Position numbers and translations under genes: made by a program. From NCBI GenBank assembly GCA_018816735.1, contig JAHIVH010000099.1, positions 46,121-110,120 on the forward strand: a DNA stretch of 64,000 bases. The letters run 5' to 3'. The notes under the pieces are model-generated. The model was not told the origin of the DNA. It saw nothing but the letters and a program-made list of their open reading frames with translations, and did not search any database. How positions within the stretch are numbered: the stretch's first letter is position 1; every line of letters begins with the position of its first letter. This document shows, piece after piece, positions 18,701 through 27,916 of the stretch. Origin of the DNA: Pseudomonadota bacterium. GTDB lineage: Bacteria; Desulfobacterota; Desulfobacteria; Desulfobacterales; JAHIVH01.

Positions 18701-19320
18701 AGGCTGTTCATCTGTTTTTTGACCTCACCTATTATATCTTTGAGTCTTAACAGATTTTCGTTTGTTTCCTTGATTTTTCGAAGGGCTTCCTCTTTTCGCG
18801 TTTTATAGCGGGTCACTCCCGCTGCTTCTTCAATAAAAATCCTCCGCTCTTCAGGTGTTGCTTCTGCAATGGCACCGACATTCCCCTGTTTGATGATGGC
18901 AAAGGGCTTTTTCCCAATACCGCTGCCCATGAAAATTTCCTGAATATCCTTCAGACGGCAGGGGCGTTTGTTCAAGAGGTAGTCACGCTCGCCAGACCTG
19001 AAAAGTTTTCTTGTAATCATGATTTCAGAATAATCTGCCAGTTCCTCAGGTGCTGTCCCGTCATTTTCGAGGGTTATGGATACTTCCGCCATGCTGATGG
19101 GTGCTTTGCCATCCGAACCTGCAAAAATGACATCCTCCATGGCTTTTCCGCGCAGCTGTTTGGCACTTTGTTCACCCATTCCCCATCGTAAGGCATCGAC
19201 AATATTACTTTTCCCACATCCGTTTGGGCCAACGATCGCTGAAATGCCAGGGGGGAATTCTATCTTTGTCTTCTCCAGAAAAGATTTGAAACCTGTAATT
19301 TCAAGTTTTTTAAGTTTCAT
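15724..19320 (-). CDS. smc: chromosome segregation ATPase SMC
   Basis: 1,198 residues from the ATG at 19320 (MKLKKLEITGFKSF, the standard SMC start). A GTG at 19359 with AGGA upstream would add 13 residues. Walker A is GPNGCGKS at 31-38. Two long coiled coils flank a hinge (GNILGIMADILTPEPGYETAVE ... GSLTVVTKNGDMISEAG). The C-terminal signature LSGGEKALSSIAFIF and Walker B (FCIMDEIDAPLDD) complete the ATPase head. It forms condensin with ScpA/ScpB, which are not in this window. It is cotranscribed with ftsY. Confidence 0.97.
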   Translation of the reverse strand: MKLKKLEITGFKSFLEKTKIEFPPGISAIVGPNGCGKSNIVDALRWGMGEQSAKQLRGKAMEDVIFAGSDGKAPISMAEVSITLENDGTAPEELADYSEIMITRKLFRSGERDYLLNKRPCRLKDIQEIFMGSGIGKKPFAIIKQGNVGAIAEATPEERRIFIEEAAGVTRYKTRKEEALRKIKETNENLLRLKDIIGEVKKQMNSLRRQAKAAQDYKTYKQHIKTLEILTSSHYYEEYQNQIKDLTGRLVSFRDTEFKLTTRLKQLESETETIKLEQLEKTRRISEHKSRIHDVQRNIDKAENDLVHFREDIKRLSEEITALQSASETLTEKNDQLRKEVLAEKEQNDVLICELQVAERESNTESMTTGALQEKLDRLNLTIKAKNNHYMELVANEARYKNIYQNAENNKESLQRRLKIIDEEVLTSEKKATDHQRIEQTATISYEAFKKEKTGIEEKIAAIAGRLESKQSLLMNHIKTVQGLETEYGKESSTYQALKKMDDNFEWYKDGVKEIMRHTALQKGMEIGEKGPDMGNILGIMADILTPEPGYETAVESVLGESLQYMLVENHVTGIRFIDHLQKNNSGRSGFIPISAIKQNGNSIQKDYGTADRLMNHVAISEEYLHISKTLLGNVLVTSDMGEAIQTWETFSNNGNGSLTVVTKNGDMISEAGILIGGSQDRLTGILAKKQEIKELEKRIIALGNDIETAYSSQKDIELSIQDIKNERQELLQEKENITQNEIMAEKELYRATEDLKHVRRHFEIVRLEQEQITGEADDIDIQMDTYRKTLETVTGEVKTVHQELMELNDQIRSVGVDLESYQKKIVNLKLTVTELKTKVTSSNQTLRRLEDFLSDSEKRLETVLTEIAEKEKLRESSRKSIRENETALSSLYDASKDIEIQLEKFETDYQSVNDRLRENEKNIESIKHEYDECHEAHRNLELEKSQIQIKQTNIIDRLYERYHQPMAELKASLSESDQNQDLSLNEMEQALLSTKEKIARIGDVNMAAITEFEQLQERFDFLTAQEEDLEKALEDLHTVIRKTNQITRERFLETFNLINEKMEAVFPKLFEGGSARLEMTEPDKPLETGIELMIHPPGKKVTQLSLLSGGEKALSSIAFIFSIFLIKPASFCIMDEIDAPLDDANVIRFNNLLKIIGEQSQIIMITHNKGSMEFADTLFGVTMEKKGISKLVSVNFE

Positions 19321-19694
19321 GGTAAATGGATTTATGTCAATTAAATACCTGAACGGCACCAGTCATTTTCCTGTTCACATCTGAACCGTAAACGTATTTT
19401 TTTCATTCAGGTATATTGGATGCATTCTTAAAACAATCTCTCCGGGCCATTCCTTTTTGGGACCGTCATTCAAATATCATCAAGACGAACCGTAAACAAT
19501 ACTTAGTTTAAGCATTTAAAAATTTTTCGATATATTATTAATATTCAGTATGTTATCAATTTAATATGCGCCGTGGCATGGCGCTCCTTTTCTTCCTGTT
19601 TTTCGTGCGCGTGAACGTATCTGGTATCATGCGGGTTGAATTTACTTTTTTTTTGGCATAAGGTTTGTCCCTTATTATTCAATAGAGGTGTCAC
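19321..19694. other. intergenic region between divergent smc and transporter genes
   Basis: About 370 AT-rich bases. A small hairpin (GCGCC at 19568-19572 with GGCGC at 19580-19584) is followed by a pyrimidine-rich tract. A CGTGAACGTATCTGGTATCAT string at about 19610-19631 resembles one near 1455-1481. Promoters for both genes are expected here, but none is convincing. Confidence 0.4.
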
Positions 19695-20672
19695 ATGGTA
19701 AATCTGTTAAAAAAATACTGGTTTCTTCTGGGGCTGCTTATTGTTTTTATTTTGACTTTAAAGGATTCAACGGAAACGATTGCCCGTACCGGCCTGTTTC
19801 TCAAGGCCCATCATGGTGCGGATATTGCGATTGTGCTGATATTTTTCATATACGGTCTCACCACCCATGCCAGTGAACTCAAAAGCGGGATAAATGATAT
19901 TCAGGGTCTTGGTATCGGTCTTTTCAATATTTTTATCATTGCCCCGGTCATTGCCGCCGTTTTTATGGTCCTTCCCCTGCCCGAAGGGTTGATTATCGGC
20001 ATATTTATCGTTTCTGTCATGCCGACCACCTTAAGCAGCGGCGTGGTCATGACCGGTGCGGCAGGCGGAAATATCGCCCATGCCCTGTTGATCACCCTGA
20101 CAGCAAACATTCTATCCGTTTTTACCATACCGGTTATCCTGGCTTTTCTTTTGAGTCTTTACAAAGATGCTGTTTCTGTGAATATCGACAAACTCGCCAT
20201 CATGATAAAGATTGGTCTTCTTGTGGTTTTGCCCCTTATTGCCGGTCTGGGTGTCAAAAAGTGGGTCAATAAGCTGATTGAGACAGCAGGAAATTTTATT
20301 CAACAATTAAATCAGTTATTTGTGATTGCTATCGTCTGGATGTCCCTGTCTCAGACCAAGCCGGTTATCCTCGGCAATATGGATATGGTGCCCAGGGTGT
20401 TTCTGGCAGTTCTCGTTTTCCATGTCATGCTTTTATTGAGTGCGTTTTTGTTGACACGTTTGTTTAAAATTCCCAGTGGAAGACGGGAAAGTGTTATTTT
20501 TATGGGGTCCCAGAAGACCTTGCCCCTTTCCGTCATCATCCAGGTCACCCTTTTTCCCCAGTATGGCATGGCGTTAATCGTGTGTGTGCTTCACCATATT
20601 GTTCATTTGTTCATCGACAGCTATCTCGTGGGAAAGCTGAAAAGGGACAGTTCCGTCCCCCTCCATGGATAA
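19695..20672 (+). CDS. SLC10/bile acid:sodium symporter family protein
   Basis: 325 residues with about nine or ten hydrophobic helices and almost no soluble part. Family features include a small-residue-rich block GIFIVSVMPTTLSSGVVMTGAAGGN, typical of the substrate/sodium crossover in SLC10A7-like and arsenite-permease-related transporters, and a second half with GSQKTLPLSVIIQVTLF. It is most similar in pattern to the SLC10A7-like bacterial branch. Substrate is not predictable. GAGGTG precedes the ATG. It stands alone, divergent from smc. Confidence 0.8.
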   Translation: MVNLLKKYWFLLGLLIVFILTLKDSTETIARTGLFLKAHHGADIAIVLIFFIYGLTTHASELKSGINDIQGLGIGLFNIFIIAPVIAAVFMVLPLPEGLIIGIFIVSVMPTTLSSGVVMTGAAGGNIAHALLITLTANILSVFTIPVILAFLLSLYKDAVSVNIDKLAIMIKIGLLVVLPLIAGLGVKKWVNKLIETAGNFIQQLNQLFVIAIVWMSLSQTKPVILGNMDMVPRVFLAVLVFHVMLLLSAFLLTRLFKIPSGRRESVIFMGSQKTLPLSVIIQVTLFPQYGMALIVCVLHHIVHLFIDSYLVGKLKRDSSVPLHG

Positions 20673-20870
20673 TGGTGCCATGTTCAGGAAAATGGACGTT
20701 TCAGCTGTTCATCCCAATAACTTTTCATTGACACCACTGGATGCTTTCTGTATAACTTAAGGTAATTATAGCAAATTCTTTTCAAAATATTTACTTGATC
20801 ATCAGATGTTTTAAGTCTTTAGAGAATTATCAAATAACATCACAATAGACGTTGCAGGTGACCTTAAACC

Positions 20871-23800
20871 ATGGACAAATATGAAATCATCGAAACCATA
20901 GCGGAAACCAAAAGCTCTGTCATCTACCGGGCAACACTGGAGGGCAGGCCAGGTACGGTCATTATCAAAAAATTGAAAACCAGATTTCCCACACCCGTCG
21001 ATATTGCAAGATTCAGGCAGGAGTATGATATCATCAAAACCATTGACCTTGAGGGGGTTATTAAAACCTTTGAGATTATCTGGGATAAAGATGAAATAGC
21101 TATTGTGATGGAAGATTTTAACGGTTTATCCATCAAGAATATCCTGGGAAAAGGCCGAATAGACCTTCGACTGTTTCTGGAGATAGGGCTCAAAGTGTCA
21201 GAAGCGCTGGGACATCTTCACAAAATGGAGATTATTCACAGAGATATCAAACCGCAGAATATTCTGGTCAACCTCTATACCGGTCAGGTCAAAATCACCG
21301 ATTTTGGTATTTCTACGGTTCTGACCCGGGAAAATGAAGAACTTTATGATCCGGAGGTCATTTCCGGCACGCTTTGCTATCTGTCACCGGAACAGACCGG
21401 ACGCATGAACCGGGCTGTGGATTACAGAACAGACTTATATTCCCTGGGAATCACTTTTTACGAAATGCTGGTGGGGATCGTGCCATTCCGGTCAAAGGAT
21501 CCAATGGAAATTATGTATTCGCATATTGCGATCAAGCCACCCCCCCCATATCTTTTTAATCCGGACGTGCCTGAAGTGGTTTCGGATATCATCATGAAAC
21601 TGGTCATGAAAACGCCTGAGGAAAGATACCAGAGTGCTTTTGGCCTGATGGCCGATTTCAGGGAGTGCTTGAAACGGCTTGAGGAAGAGGGGCGGGTATC
21701 GTCATTTGACATTTTGAGGCATGATATTTCGAATAAATTTATCATTCCTCCCCAGTTATATGGAAGAAAAGAAGAAATTCAACTTCTTTTATCCTGTTTT
21801 GAGAAAACATCTTTTGGTAAAAAAAGCATGATCCTGGTGACCGGAGATCCGGGCATCGGTAAAACAACGCTGATCAATGAAATTCATAAACCCATTGCAT
21901 TAAGAAAGGGGTATTTCATTCGCGGCAAATATGAACAGCTTCGGCGGGATGTGCCCTATAGCGCGATCATTCAGGCATTCCAGGGATTGGCTCGCCAGAT
22001 TCTTTCTGAAAGTGAAGAAAAAATAGGCAAATGGAAAGAAAAACTCACATCTGCGTTTGGCAAAAACGGCAAGGTCCTCACAAACGTGATTCCGGATATT
22101 GAATTCATTACAGGTGCCCTGGACGAATTGCCGGAACTGGATTCGACGGAGGCCAGAAACCGGTTTAACCATGTGTTTGAAAAATTTGTCGGCGTATTTC
22201 CTGATGCAAACCATCCTCTGGTCCTGTTCCTGGACAACCTTCAATGGGCAGACACCGCAAGTCTTGACATGATCGGGCATATAATCACCAGCCCACAAAT
22301 CAGGCACTTCTTTATCATTGGCGCATACAGGGACAACGATGTTTCGGAATTGCATCCTTTAAGCCATCTGATCGAAAACCTGATAAAGGACAAAACAGAC
22401 ATCCGGGCGATCAAGCTGGGACCGATCATGCCCGGTGATATCAATCAACTGATTGCCGATTTTTTAAAATGCGGCAAAGAGAAGGCCGGTGACCTGGGAG
22501 AGCTGATCTTTAAAAAAACCGGAGGGAATCCCTTTTTCGTCAACCAGTTTCTGAAAATCCTCTATGACAAGAAAATGATCTGGCTGGATATGGAGAAAGG
22601 CTGGCTATGGGATACGGAAAAAATAAAAGCGCTGAAAGTAACCGATAATCTGGTTGAACTTCTGGTCCAGAAGATGAAAAACCTGTCTGACAATACCCGG
22701 GAAGCATTAATGGTCTGCGCCTGCATCGGAAACCGGTTTGATCTGGAAACGCTTTCCCGCCTTATGGGAAAATCGGTTGATGAAACCCTTTCCAGTCTGA
22801 CGGAAGCCATCAATGAAGGGTTAATTGATGAAGTGGATAATATGTACTTTTATCATCACGACAGGATTCAGGAAGCTGCCTATTCGATGATTCCGGATGA
22901 TGAGAAAAAGAAATTCCATTACAGAATCGGAAAAATTGCATTAAAGGAAGGCAGAGAAAAAAATTATAATGATAAACTTTTTTATATTGCAGACCAGCTG
23001 AATGAAGGCTCCTCCTGCCTTTCGGAAGATTCGGAAAGGGAAGATCTTATCCGGTTGAATCTTGACGCCGGGAAAAAAGCCAAAACATCTGCGGCCTATG
23101 TGCAGGCGTTAAATTATCTGGAAACAGGCCTAAGCCTTTTGGGGCCGGATTGCTGGTCGAATGCCTATGGCCTGACCTTTGAAATTTTTCTGGAAGCAAT
23201 AGAGGCCTCTTATTTAAGCGGCAATTTTGAAAACATGGATCGTCTGGTGGAGATTTCCATTAAACAGACCGGTTCTATAATTGAGAAAGCAAAAATTTTA
23301 AGTTTTAAAATCAATGCCTGCAAGGCCCAGCAGGATTTTGGCGGCGCCCTGCGAATCGGATTGAACACACTTTCACTTTTGGGTATTGTTCTGGATGAAA
23401 AACCGGATGCCAAAGTCATTGCAGATGTTTTCGGAGATGTCTTCAATCAGATTGGGAACAAAACAGACGAAGAACTGATTTCGATGCCTGACATGACCGA
23501 TCCTGTCATGTTATCTGCGATACAGATACTTGCAGATATAGCTACGGCTTCGTTTAGCAGTGCACCGGAGCTCTACCCCTTGTTATCTTTGACAGGGCTG
23601 AATATCCATCTGAAACATGGCGGACATCCCCTGATGGCAACCGCCTTTCTAAGGTATGGTGTTATTCTTACGGCCGGCATGGGCAACATCGAGGAGGGGT
23701 ACCGGTTTGGCAGGCTGGCCTTTAAAATTATTGAAAAATACAATGCCAGAAAATTACTGGCGGAAACCATTTTGGTTTTTAATATTTTAATCCGTCACTG

Positions 23801-26336
23801 GAAGGAACCGCTCAAGGATTGCGTCAAGCCCGGTATGGAAGCCTTCCGGATTGGTATGGAAACCGGTAAATTTGAAATGGCATCCCTGGGATTGGTCCTG
23901 CATGACACGTATGCGTTTTCCGCAGGTAAAAAGCTCGATGAAATTGACAAGGATATGGAAAAACATATCCAGATTATCCATCAGGTCAAACAGAAATATG
24001 TGGCAGAAAGACTGGCTCTCTGGAGGCAGTATGTGTTGAACCTGATGGGGAAAAGCACCGACCCGGTTTGTCTTCAAGGAGAAGCGTTTGACGAAGACCT
24101 ATCAATAAAATCCGGTATTGAATCAAGAGACCAGGGGCTTGTTCATAATTTTTTCAATGCCAAATTCCGGCTGGCCTATTTGTTCGAGGATTTTGAATCG
24201 GCATTTGACTATCTTGAAAAAGCTGAAGAAAATGCGGAAGTGTCAAAAGGTGAAAGAGGGCTTATCACGGTTATTTTTACAAATTACATGGGGTCTCTGA
24301 TACGGATTGCCTTATACCCGGATGTTCCGGATGATACGAAAGCAATTTTCAAGCGAAAAATTGACGACAATCAGAAAAAATTATTGAAATGGGCCAACAT
24401 CGCGCCATCCAATTTTCTTCACAGGTATTATCTGGTGGAGGCGGAACGCGCCCGAATCGCCGGTCATAAGTCCCTTGCCATGGATGCCTATGACCAGGCT
24501 ATTTCCTTAAGCAAAAAAAATAAATATCTCAGTGACCAGGCCCTTTCCAATCTCTTGGCCGCAAAATTTTATCTCTCCACAAAAAGAGAAAAGATCGCCC
24601 GGATTTTTATGGCAGATGCGTTGAACTGTTTTTCAAAATGGGGGGCTGTCGGCTGCTTAAGATTTTTTAAAGAAAAATATCCCGGACTTCTCATACCGGA
24701 GAAATCCTATCCATATACAGGTTCGGTAGATGCAATATCCACGGTTAATCTGTCAACAGGAACGGCTGCTGAGGCGCTTGATGTGTCAACGGTCATGAAA
24801 GTATCGCAGGCCATATCAAGTGAAATCGTTCTCCCAAGGCTCCTTGTACGCATGATGAAAATTGTCATGGAAAATGCCGGTGCTGAAAAAGGATTTGTCA
24901 TTCTGTCAAAACAAAACAAGCTTGTGGTGGAAGCAGAAGGCACTACAGAAGAAGCCGATATCTCCATCCTGAAATCCGTTCCGATACACGAACATAAAGG
25001 ACTCTCTTCATCTATTGTCAATTATGTGGCGCGGACAAAAGAAACGCTTATTTTGAAAAACGCATCGGAAAAAGGCGATTTCACAAAAGATGCATATATT
25101 ATGAACAACAGACCCAAATCCATCTTGTGTACGCCTATCCTTTATCAGGGACAACTGTCAGGTGTCCTGTATCTGGAAAATAATCTTTCAGAAGGTGCCT
25201 TTACAAAAGACAGGCTGGCGATTTTAAACGTGATTTCATCACAGATTGCCGTATCTGTCCGGAATGCGAATCTCTATGAGGACGTGCTTCGGTGGAATAA
25301 AGCTGCAGAAACCGCTTCCCGGGCCAAGGGAGAACTTCTTACCAATATGACCCATGAACTTGTCAACCCCATGAACGCCATCGTGAATCTTGCAAGTCTT
25401 ACATTAAAATCAGACATTGGCGGCAAGGCCAGGCAGTACATTGTTGACTTGAAATCATCAGCAGATAATCTTCTCAAACTCATTACCGATATCATCGAAC
25501 TGGTTAAACTTGAAACCGATGAATACATTCCTGAGAAAAACCGGTTTTTTGTACCCGATATCATTCAGCAAATGGTTGACATCTACAATGAGAAAGCCTT
25601 GCAAAAGGGCATCGAACTGGTAAGGAATGTAGATACTGCCATACCCTATGCGTTAATCGGCGATACCAGACGTCTTATTAAGATTTTGCGTCACCTCCTT
25701 TCGAACGCAATCAAATTTACAGACAAAGGAACGGTGACCTTGGGCGTTGTCTGCATCAAGAAAGCAAAGCGCCTGGTGACCCTGGAATTTTCCATAAAAG
25801 ATACAGGAATTGGTATCAGACCGGAAAATTTTGGTACGGTTTTTGATGCTTTTACACAACTGGATAAAGGCGCTGCAAAAAAATACGAGGGCACAGGGGT
25901 TGGGCTTGCCATATGCAAACGCATGACAGAATTATTGAATGGAGACATGAGGCTTGAAAGTGAATTTGGAAAAGGAAGTACTTTTTCTCTTTCGTTAACC
26001 TTTGACCGGCAGACAGAAGCAGAAGAAAACGAATACAGGGAATTATTGAAATCAAGGGGTGCATATAAAAAAGAAGAGATTAAATCTGGCAAAGAAAAAG
26101 GACTGTTAACCGATATGGCGGAGATCAGGCCCATTCTTCTTGAGGTTAAGAGGCGAATCCTCCAGTCGGATTTCAATACGGAAGAATACGTAAGCATGGT
26201 GCGGCGTGATCTGGATGGCATAGGGCTTGCTGCGGAAGCAAAGCGGCTTGAAAATCAGGCAGGTGTGTTCGAATTCGATCTTGCCATGGAAACGCTTAAG
26301 GAAATAGCGAAAAAACTGGATATTGTGCTGGAATAG
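20871..26336 (+). CDS. giant hybrid Ser/Thr-histidine kinase with AAA ATPase, GAF and HATPase domains
   Basis: 1,821 residues, no signal peptide. Order: Ser/Thr kinase (about 1-268; HRDIKPQN with catalytic Asp125, DFG at 144-146); AAA_16-type ATPase (Walker A GDPGIGKT at 325-332, LVLFLDNLQWAD as Walker B); a long helical TPR-like region (about 650-1340); GAF (about 1365-1475); HisKA with phospho-acceptor His at about 1495 (NMTHELVNPMN); HATPase_c (LLSNAIKFTD, DTGIGI, EGTGVGLAIC). A C-terminal four-helix-like segment follows. This architecture is known from cyanobacteria, myxobacteria and Desulfobacterota. There is no receiver domain and no neighbouring response regulator, so its output is unknown. 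Confidence 0.9.
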   Translation: MDKYEIIETIAETKSSVIYRATLEGRPGTVIIKKLKTRFPTPVDIARFRQEYDIIKTIDLEGVIKTFEIIWDKDEIAIVMEDFNGLSIKNILGKGRIDLRLFLEIGLKVSEALGHLHKMEIIHRDIKPQNILVNLYTGQVKITDFGISTVLTRENEELYDPEVISGTLCYLSPEQTGRMNRAVDYRTDLYSLGITFYEMLVGIVPFRSKDPMEIMYSHIAIKPPPPYLFNPDVPEVVSDIIMKLVMKTPEERYQSAFGLMADFRECLKRLEEEGRVSSFDILRHDISNKFIIPPQLYGRKEEIQLLLSCFEKTSFGKKSMILVTGDPGIGKTTLINEIHKPIALRKGYFIRGKYEQLRRDVPYSAIIQAFQGLARQILSESEEKIGKWKEKLTSAFGKNGKVLTNVIPDIEFITGALDELPELDSTEARNRFNHVFEKFVGVFPDANHPLVLFLDNLQWADTASLDMIGHIITSPQIRHFFIIGAYRDNDVSELHPLSHLIENLIKDKTDIRAIKLGPIMPGDINQLIADFLKCGKEKAGDLGELIFKKTGGNPFFVNQFLKILYDKKMIWLDMEKGWLWDTEKIKALKVTDNLVELLVQKMKNLSDNTREALMVCACIGNRFDLETLSRLMGKSVDETLSSLTEAINEGLIDEVDNMYFYHHDRIQEAAYSMIPDDEKKKFHYRIGKIALKEGREKNYNDKLFYIADQLNEGSSCLSEDSEREDLIRLNLDAGKKAKTSAAYVQALNYLETGLSLLGPDCWSNAYGLTFEIFLEAIEASYLSGNFENMDRLVEISIKQTGSIIEKAKILSFKINACKAQQDFGGALRIGLNTLSLLGIVLDEKPDAKVIADVFGDVFNQIGNKTDEELISMPDMTDPVMLSAIQILADIATASFSSAPELYPLLSLTGLNIHLKHGGHPLMATAFLRYGVILTAGMGNIEEGYRFGRLAFKIIEKYNARKLLAETILVFNILIRHWKEPLKDCVKPGMEAFRIGMETGKFEMASLGLVLHDTYAFSAGKKLDEIDKDMEKHIQIIHQVKQKYVAERLALWRQYVLNLMGKSTDPVCLQGEAFDEDLSIKSGIESRDQGLVHNFFNAKFRLAYLFEDFESAFDYLEKAEENAEVSKGERGLITVIFTNYMGSLIRIALYPDVPDDTKAIFKRKIDDNQKKLLKWANIAPSNFLHRYYLVEAERARIAGHKSLAMDAYDQAISLSKKNKYLSDQALSNLLAAKFYLSTKREKIARIFMADALNCFSKWGAVGCLRFFKEKYPGLLIPEKSYPYTGSVDAISTVNLSTGTAAEALDVSTVMKVSQAISSEIVLPRLLVRMMKIVMENAGAEKGFVILSKQNKLVVEAEGTTEEADISILKSVPIHEHKGLSSSIVNYVARTKETLILKNASEKGDFTKDAYIMNNRPKSILCTPILYQGQLSGVLYLENNLSEGAFTKDRLAILNVISSQIAVSVRNANLYEDVLRWNKAAETASRAKGELLTNMTHELVNPMNAIVNLASLTLKSDIGGKARQYIVDLKSSADNLLKLITDIIELVKLETDEYIPEKNRFFVPDIIQQMVDIYNEKALQKGIELVRNVDTAIPYALIGDTRRLIKILRHLLSNAIKFTDKGTVTLGVVCIKKAKRLVTLEFSIKDTGIGIRPENFGTVFDAFTQLDKGAAKKYEGTGVGLAICKRMTELLNGDMRLESEFGKGSTFSLSLTFDRQTEAEENEYRELLKSRGAYKKEEIKSGKEKGLLTDMAEIRPILLEVKRRILQSDFNTEEYVSMVRRDLDGIGLAAEAKRLENQAGVFEFDLAMETLKEIAKKLDIVLE

Positions 26337-26381
26337 TTTTACCAGGTCCAAAAAGAAATGACTGAAACATAACGTGATATC

Positions 26382-26828
26382 ATGGTTGCAGATCGGATTG
26401 AAAATTTTGAAAAGTATACAGGCTTAAGTGAAAAAATAGCAGCGGCCTTGAAATACTTATATGAAAATGACTTTCAGAAGGTAAGCCCAGGCAGATACGC
26501 CATTGATGGCGATGATATGTTTTTCATTGTCAGTGATTATCAGACTCGAAAGGCAAACGAGTGCCATTTGGAAGCCCATCAAAAGTACATCGATGTTCAG
26601 TATATGGAAAAAGGGGAGGAATGGATCGGGTATGCGCCCCTCGAGAATCAGGTACCTCTATGCCCCTATAATGATGAAACAGATCTGGCGTTTTTTGAAG
26701 GTGCCGATTCTTTCATAAAACTGAAAAAGGGCATGTTCGCCATTTTTTTCCCTGAGGATCTCCACATGCCGGGAACCGCCGACGTGTCTTCCCCTGTACG
26801 GAAAGTGGTCGTTAAAATCAAAATATAA
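26382..26828 (+). CDS. YhcH/YjgK/YiaL family protein (DUF386)
   Basis: 148 residues, a full-length cupin-like member. Family motifs are visible: CHLEAHQKYIDVQYMEKGEEWIGYAPL, then FAIFFPEDLHMPG with the conserved metal-type His/Asp/His positions, then KVVVKIKI at the end. Family members are linked to sugar (sialic acid, galactoside) metabolism and biofilm, but no sugar genes are nearby. It starts 46 bases after the giant kinase gene with only a weak ribosome site. Confidence 0.85.
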   Translation: MVADRIENFEKYTGLSEKIAAALKYLYENDFQKVSPGRYAIDGDDMFFIVSDYQTRKANECHLEAHQKYIDVQYMEKGEEWIGYAPLENQVPLCPYNDETDLAFFEGADSFIKLKKGMFAIFFPEDLHMPGTADVSSPVRKVVVKIKI

Positions 26829-26841
26829 CGGTGGGGTAAAT

Positions 26842-27129
26842 AACGGTTGTTTATTAAAGGCGTTAAGTGCCGGACTGAGATTGAATAATTCGGCAATCAC
26901 CGGTCTGGTTGAGCGGATGGAAAAAACCGGGCTGGTTGAAAAACGCGCTTGTGATCGGGATAGCCGGTCTTTCAGGGTTTATGTGACCGGAAAAGGGCTT
27001 GATGCTGCAGCAAGGAGCCTGTCACTTCTCAAAAAATTCAATGATGCGTTAGTTCAGGCATTCACAGAAAAGGAACTCGATACCATCAGCAGATTTTTAA
27101 ATTTTCTGGCAGATATTGAGTCCAAGTAA
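26842..27129 (+). pseudogene. MarR-family regulator relic (N-terminus lost)
   Basis: The frame reads ...LLKALSAGLRLNNSAITGLVERMEKTGLVEKR and continues with a wing (CDRDSRSFRVYVTGKG) and a C-terminal dimer helix. This is the second half of a MarR winged helix. The normal N-terminal helices and the start of the HTH are missing, and only a TTG at 26881 could start translation, inside the recognition helix. I judge it a truncated, non-functional copy that may once have regulated the nitroreductase relic just downstream. Confidence 0.65.
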
Positions 27130-27182
27130 AAACGATATCTTTATGCGCGTTTGAGCCAGTATTTTTTCATTGGAGGTTCGTT

Positions 27183-27343
27183 ATGATTCAGATAGACAAG
27201 GAAACAAGAGTACCGGAAAAATTAATAAGTTCCTTGGACTGGACCGGTCCCGCTCAATCGGAGGGGCTGTCATGGTCGGGTATCCCAAGTACAAGAATAC
27301 ATATAAGGTTACCCGAAACAAGAGAGGTTTAAAATGGATATAG
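27183..27343 (+). pseudogene. nitroreductase-family gene relic with internal deletion and frameshift
   Basis: An ATG at 27183 behind a strong GGAGG site opens MIQIDKET, like the start of ferredoxin-fused nitroreductases, but the frame stops after 49 codons. In another frame, a typical nitroreductase C-terminus reads SIGGAVMVGYPKYKN ... GLKWI and stops at 27341-27343. Both ends of the gene thus seem present while the middle (about 200 codons) is gone. Small-ORF translation of the 49-codon frame remains possible. Confidence 0.55.
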
Positions 27344-27359
27344 CTGAAATAATAAATGA

Positions 27360-27878
27360 TTATCTGATTCTGGTTAAGCTGTAGATGACCTGATCGATGA
27401 TTTCACCATCCTTAAATGCACTCGCACGGAGTATGCCTTCATAGGTGAAACCCGCTTTTTCAAGCACCCGTGCAGATGCTTTATTCGTGGCATAGGGTTC
27501 AGCGGAAATCCGGTGAAGTTTCATGTCATGAATGGCATACGAAGAAATACGTTTGACCGCTTCGGTCACGATACCTTTTCCCCAGAACGGTTCTGCCAGC
27601 CAATACCCTATTTCTGCCGTAAATCGGTGAACATCCTTGCCAGGGAAGAATCCGATGCTGCCAATGGCCTCGGTTTTTGTCGCTATGGCAAAAACAGAGG
27701 CCGGCTTTATCGCCATCGCCTGTGATATGAAGTCTTTTGCATCCTTAAGACTGTAGGGATGCGGGAAACCATCCCTTAAGTTCAACCATATTTTTCTGTT
27801 ATTCGCATATCTGGCAATGGACGGTGCATCCTCTATTCTCCAGTCACGAATAATATATTCACCCATTTCCTGATACAT
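27360..27878 (-). CDS. GNAT family N-acetyltransferase (RimJ/RimL-like)
   Basis: 172 residues, full length for the family. The acetyl-CoA loop lies in IGYWLAEPFWGKGIVTEAV, and the later NKASARVLEKAGFTYEG block is the standard RimJ/RimL/SpeG-type signature. The ATG at 27878 follows AAGGACC. The acceptor could be an N-terminal amine, an amino acid or a small amine and cannot be told. It stands alone. Confidence 0.88.
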   Translation of the reverse strand: MYQEMGEYIIRDWRIEDAPSIARYANNRKIWLNLRDGFPHPYSLKDAKDFISQAMAIKPASVFAIATKTEAIGSIGFFPGKDVHRFTAEIGYWLAEPFWGKGIVTEAVKRISSYAIHDMKLHRISAEPYATNKASARVLEKAGFTYEGILRASAFKDGEIIDQVIYSLTRIR

Positions 27879-27916
27879 TCACATACGGTCCTTTGATTTA
27901 TCCATATTGGAATGAA

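Noticed and set aside
19568..19584. GCGCC/GGCGC hairpin as a terminator
   Set aside because: It lies between two divergent genes, where no transcript needs to end, and has only five stem pairs with a 7-base loop.
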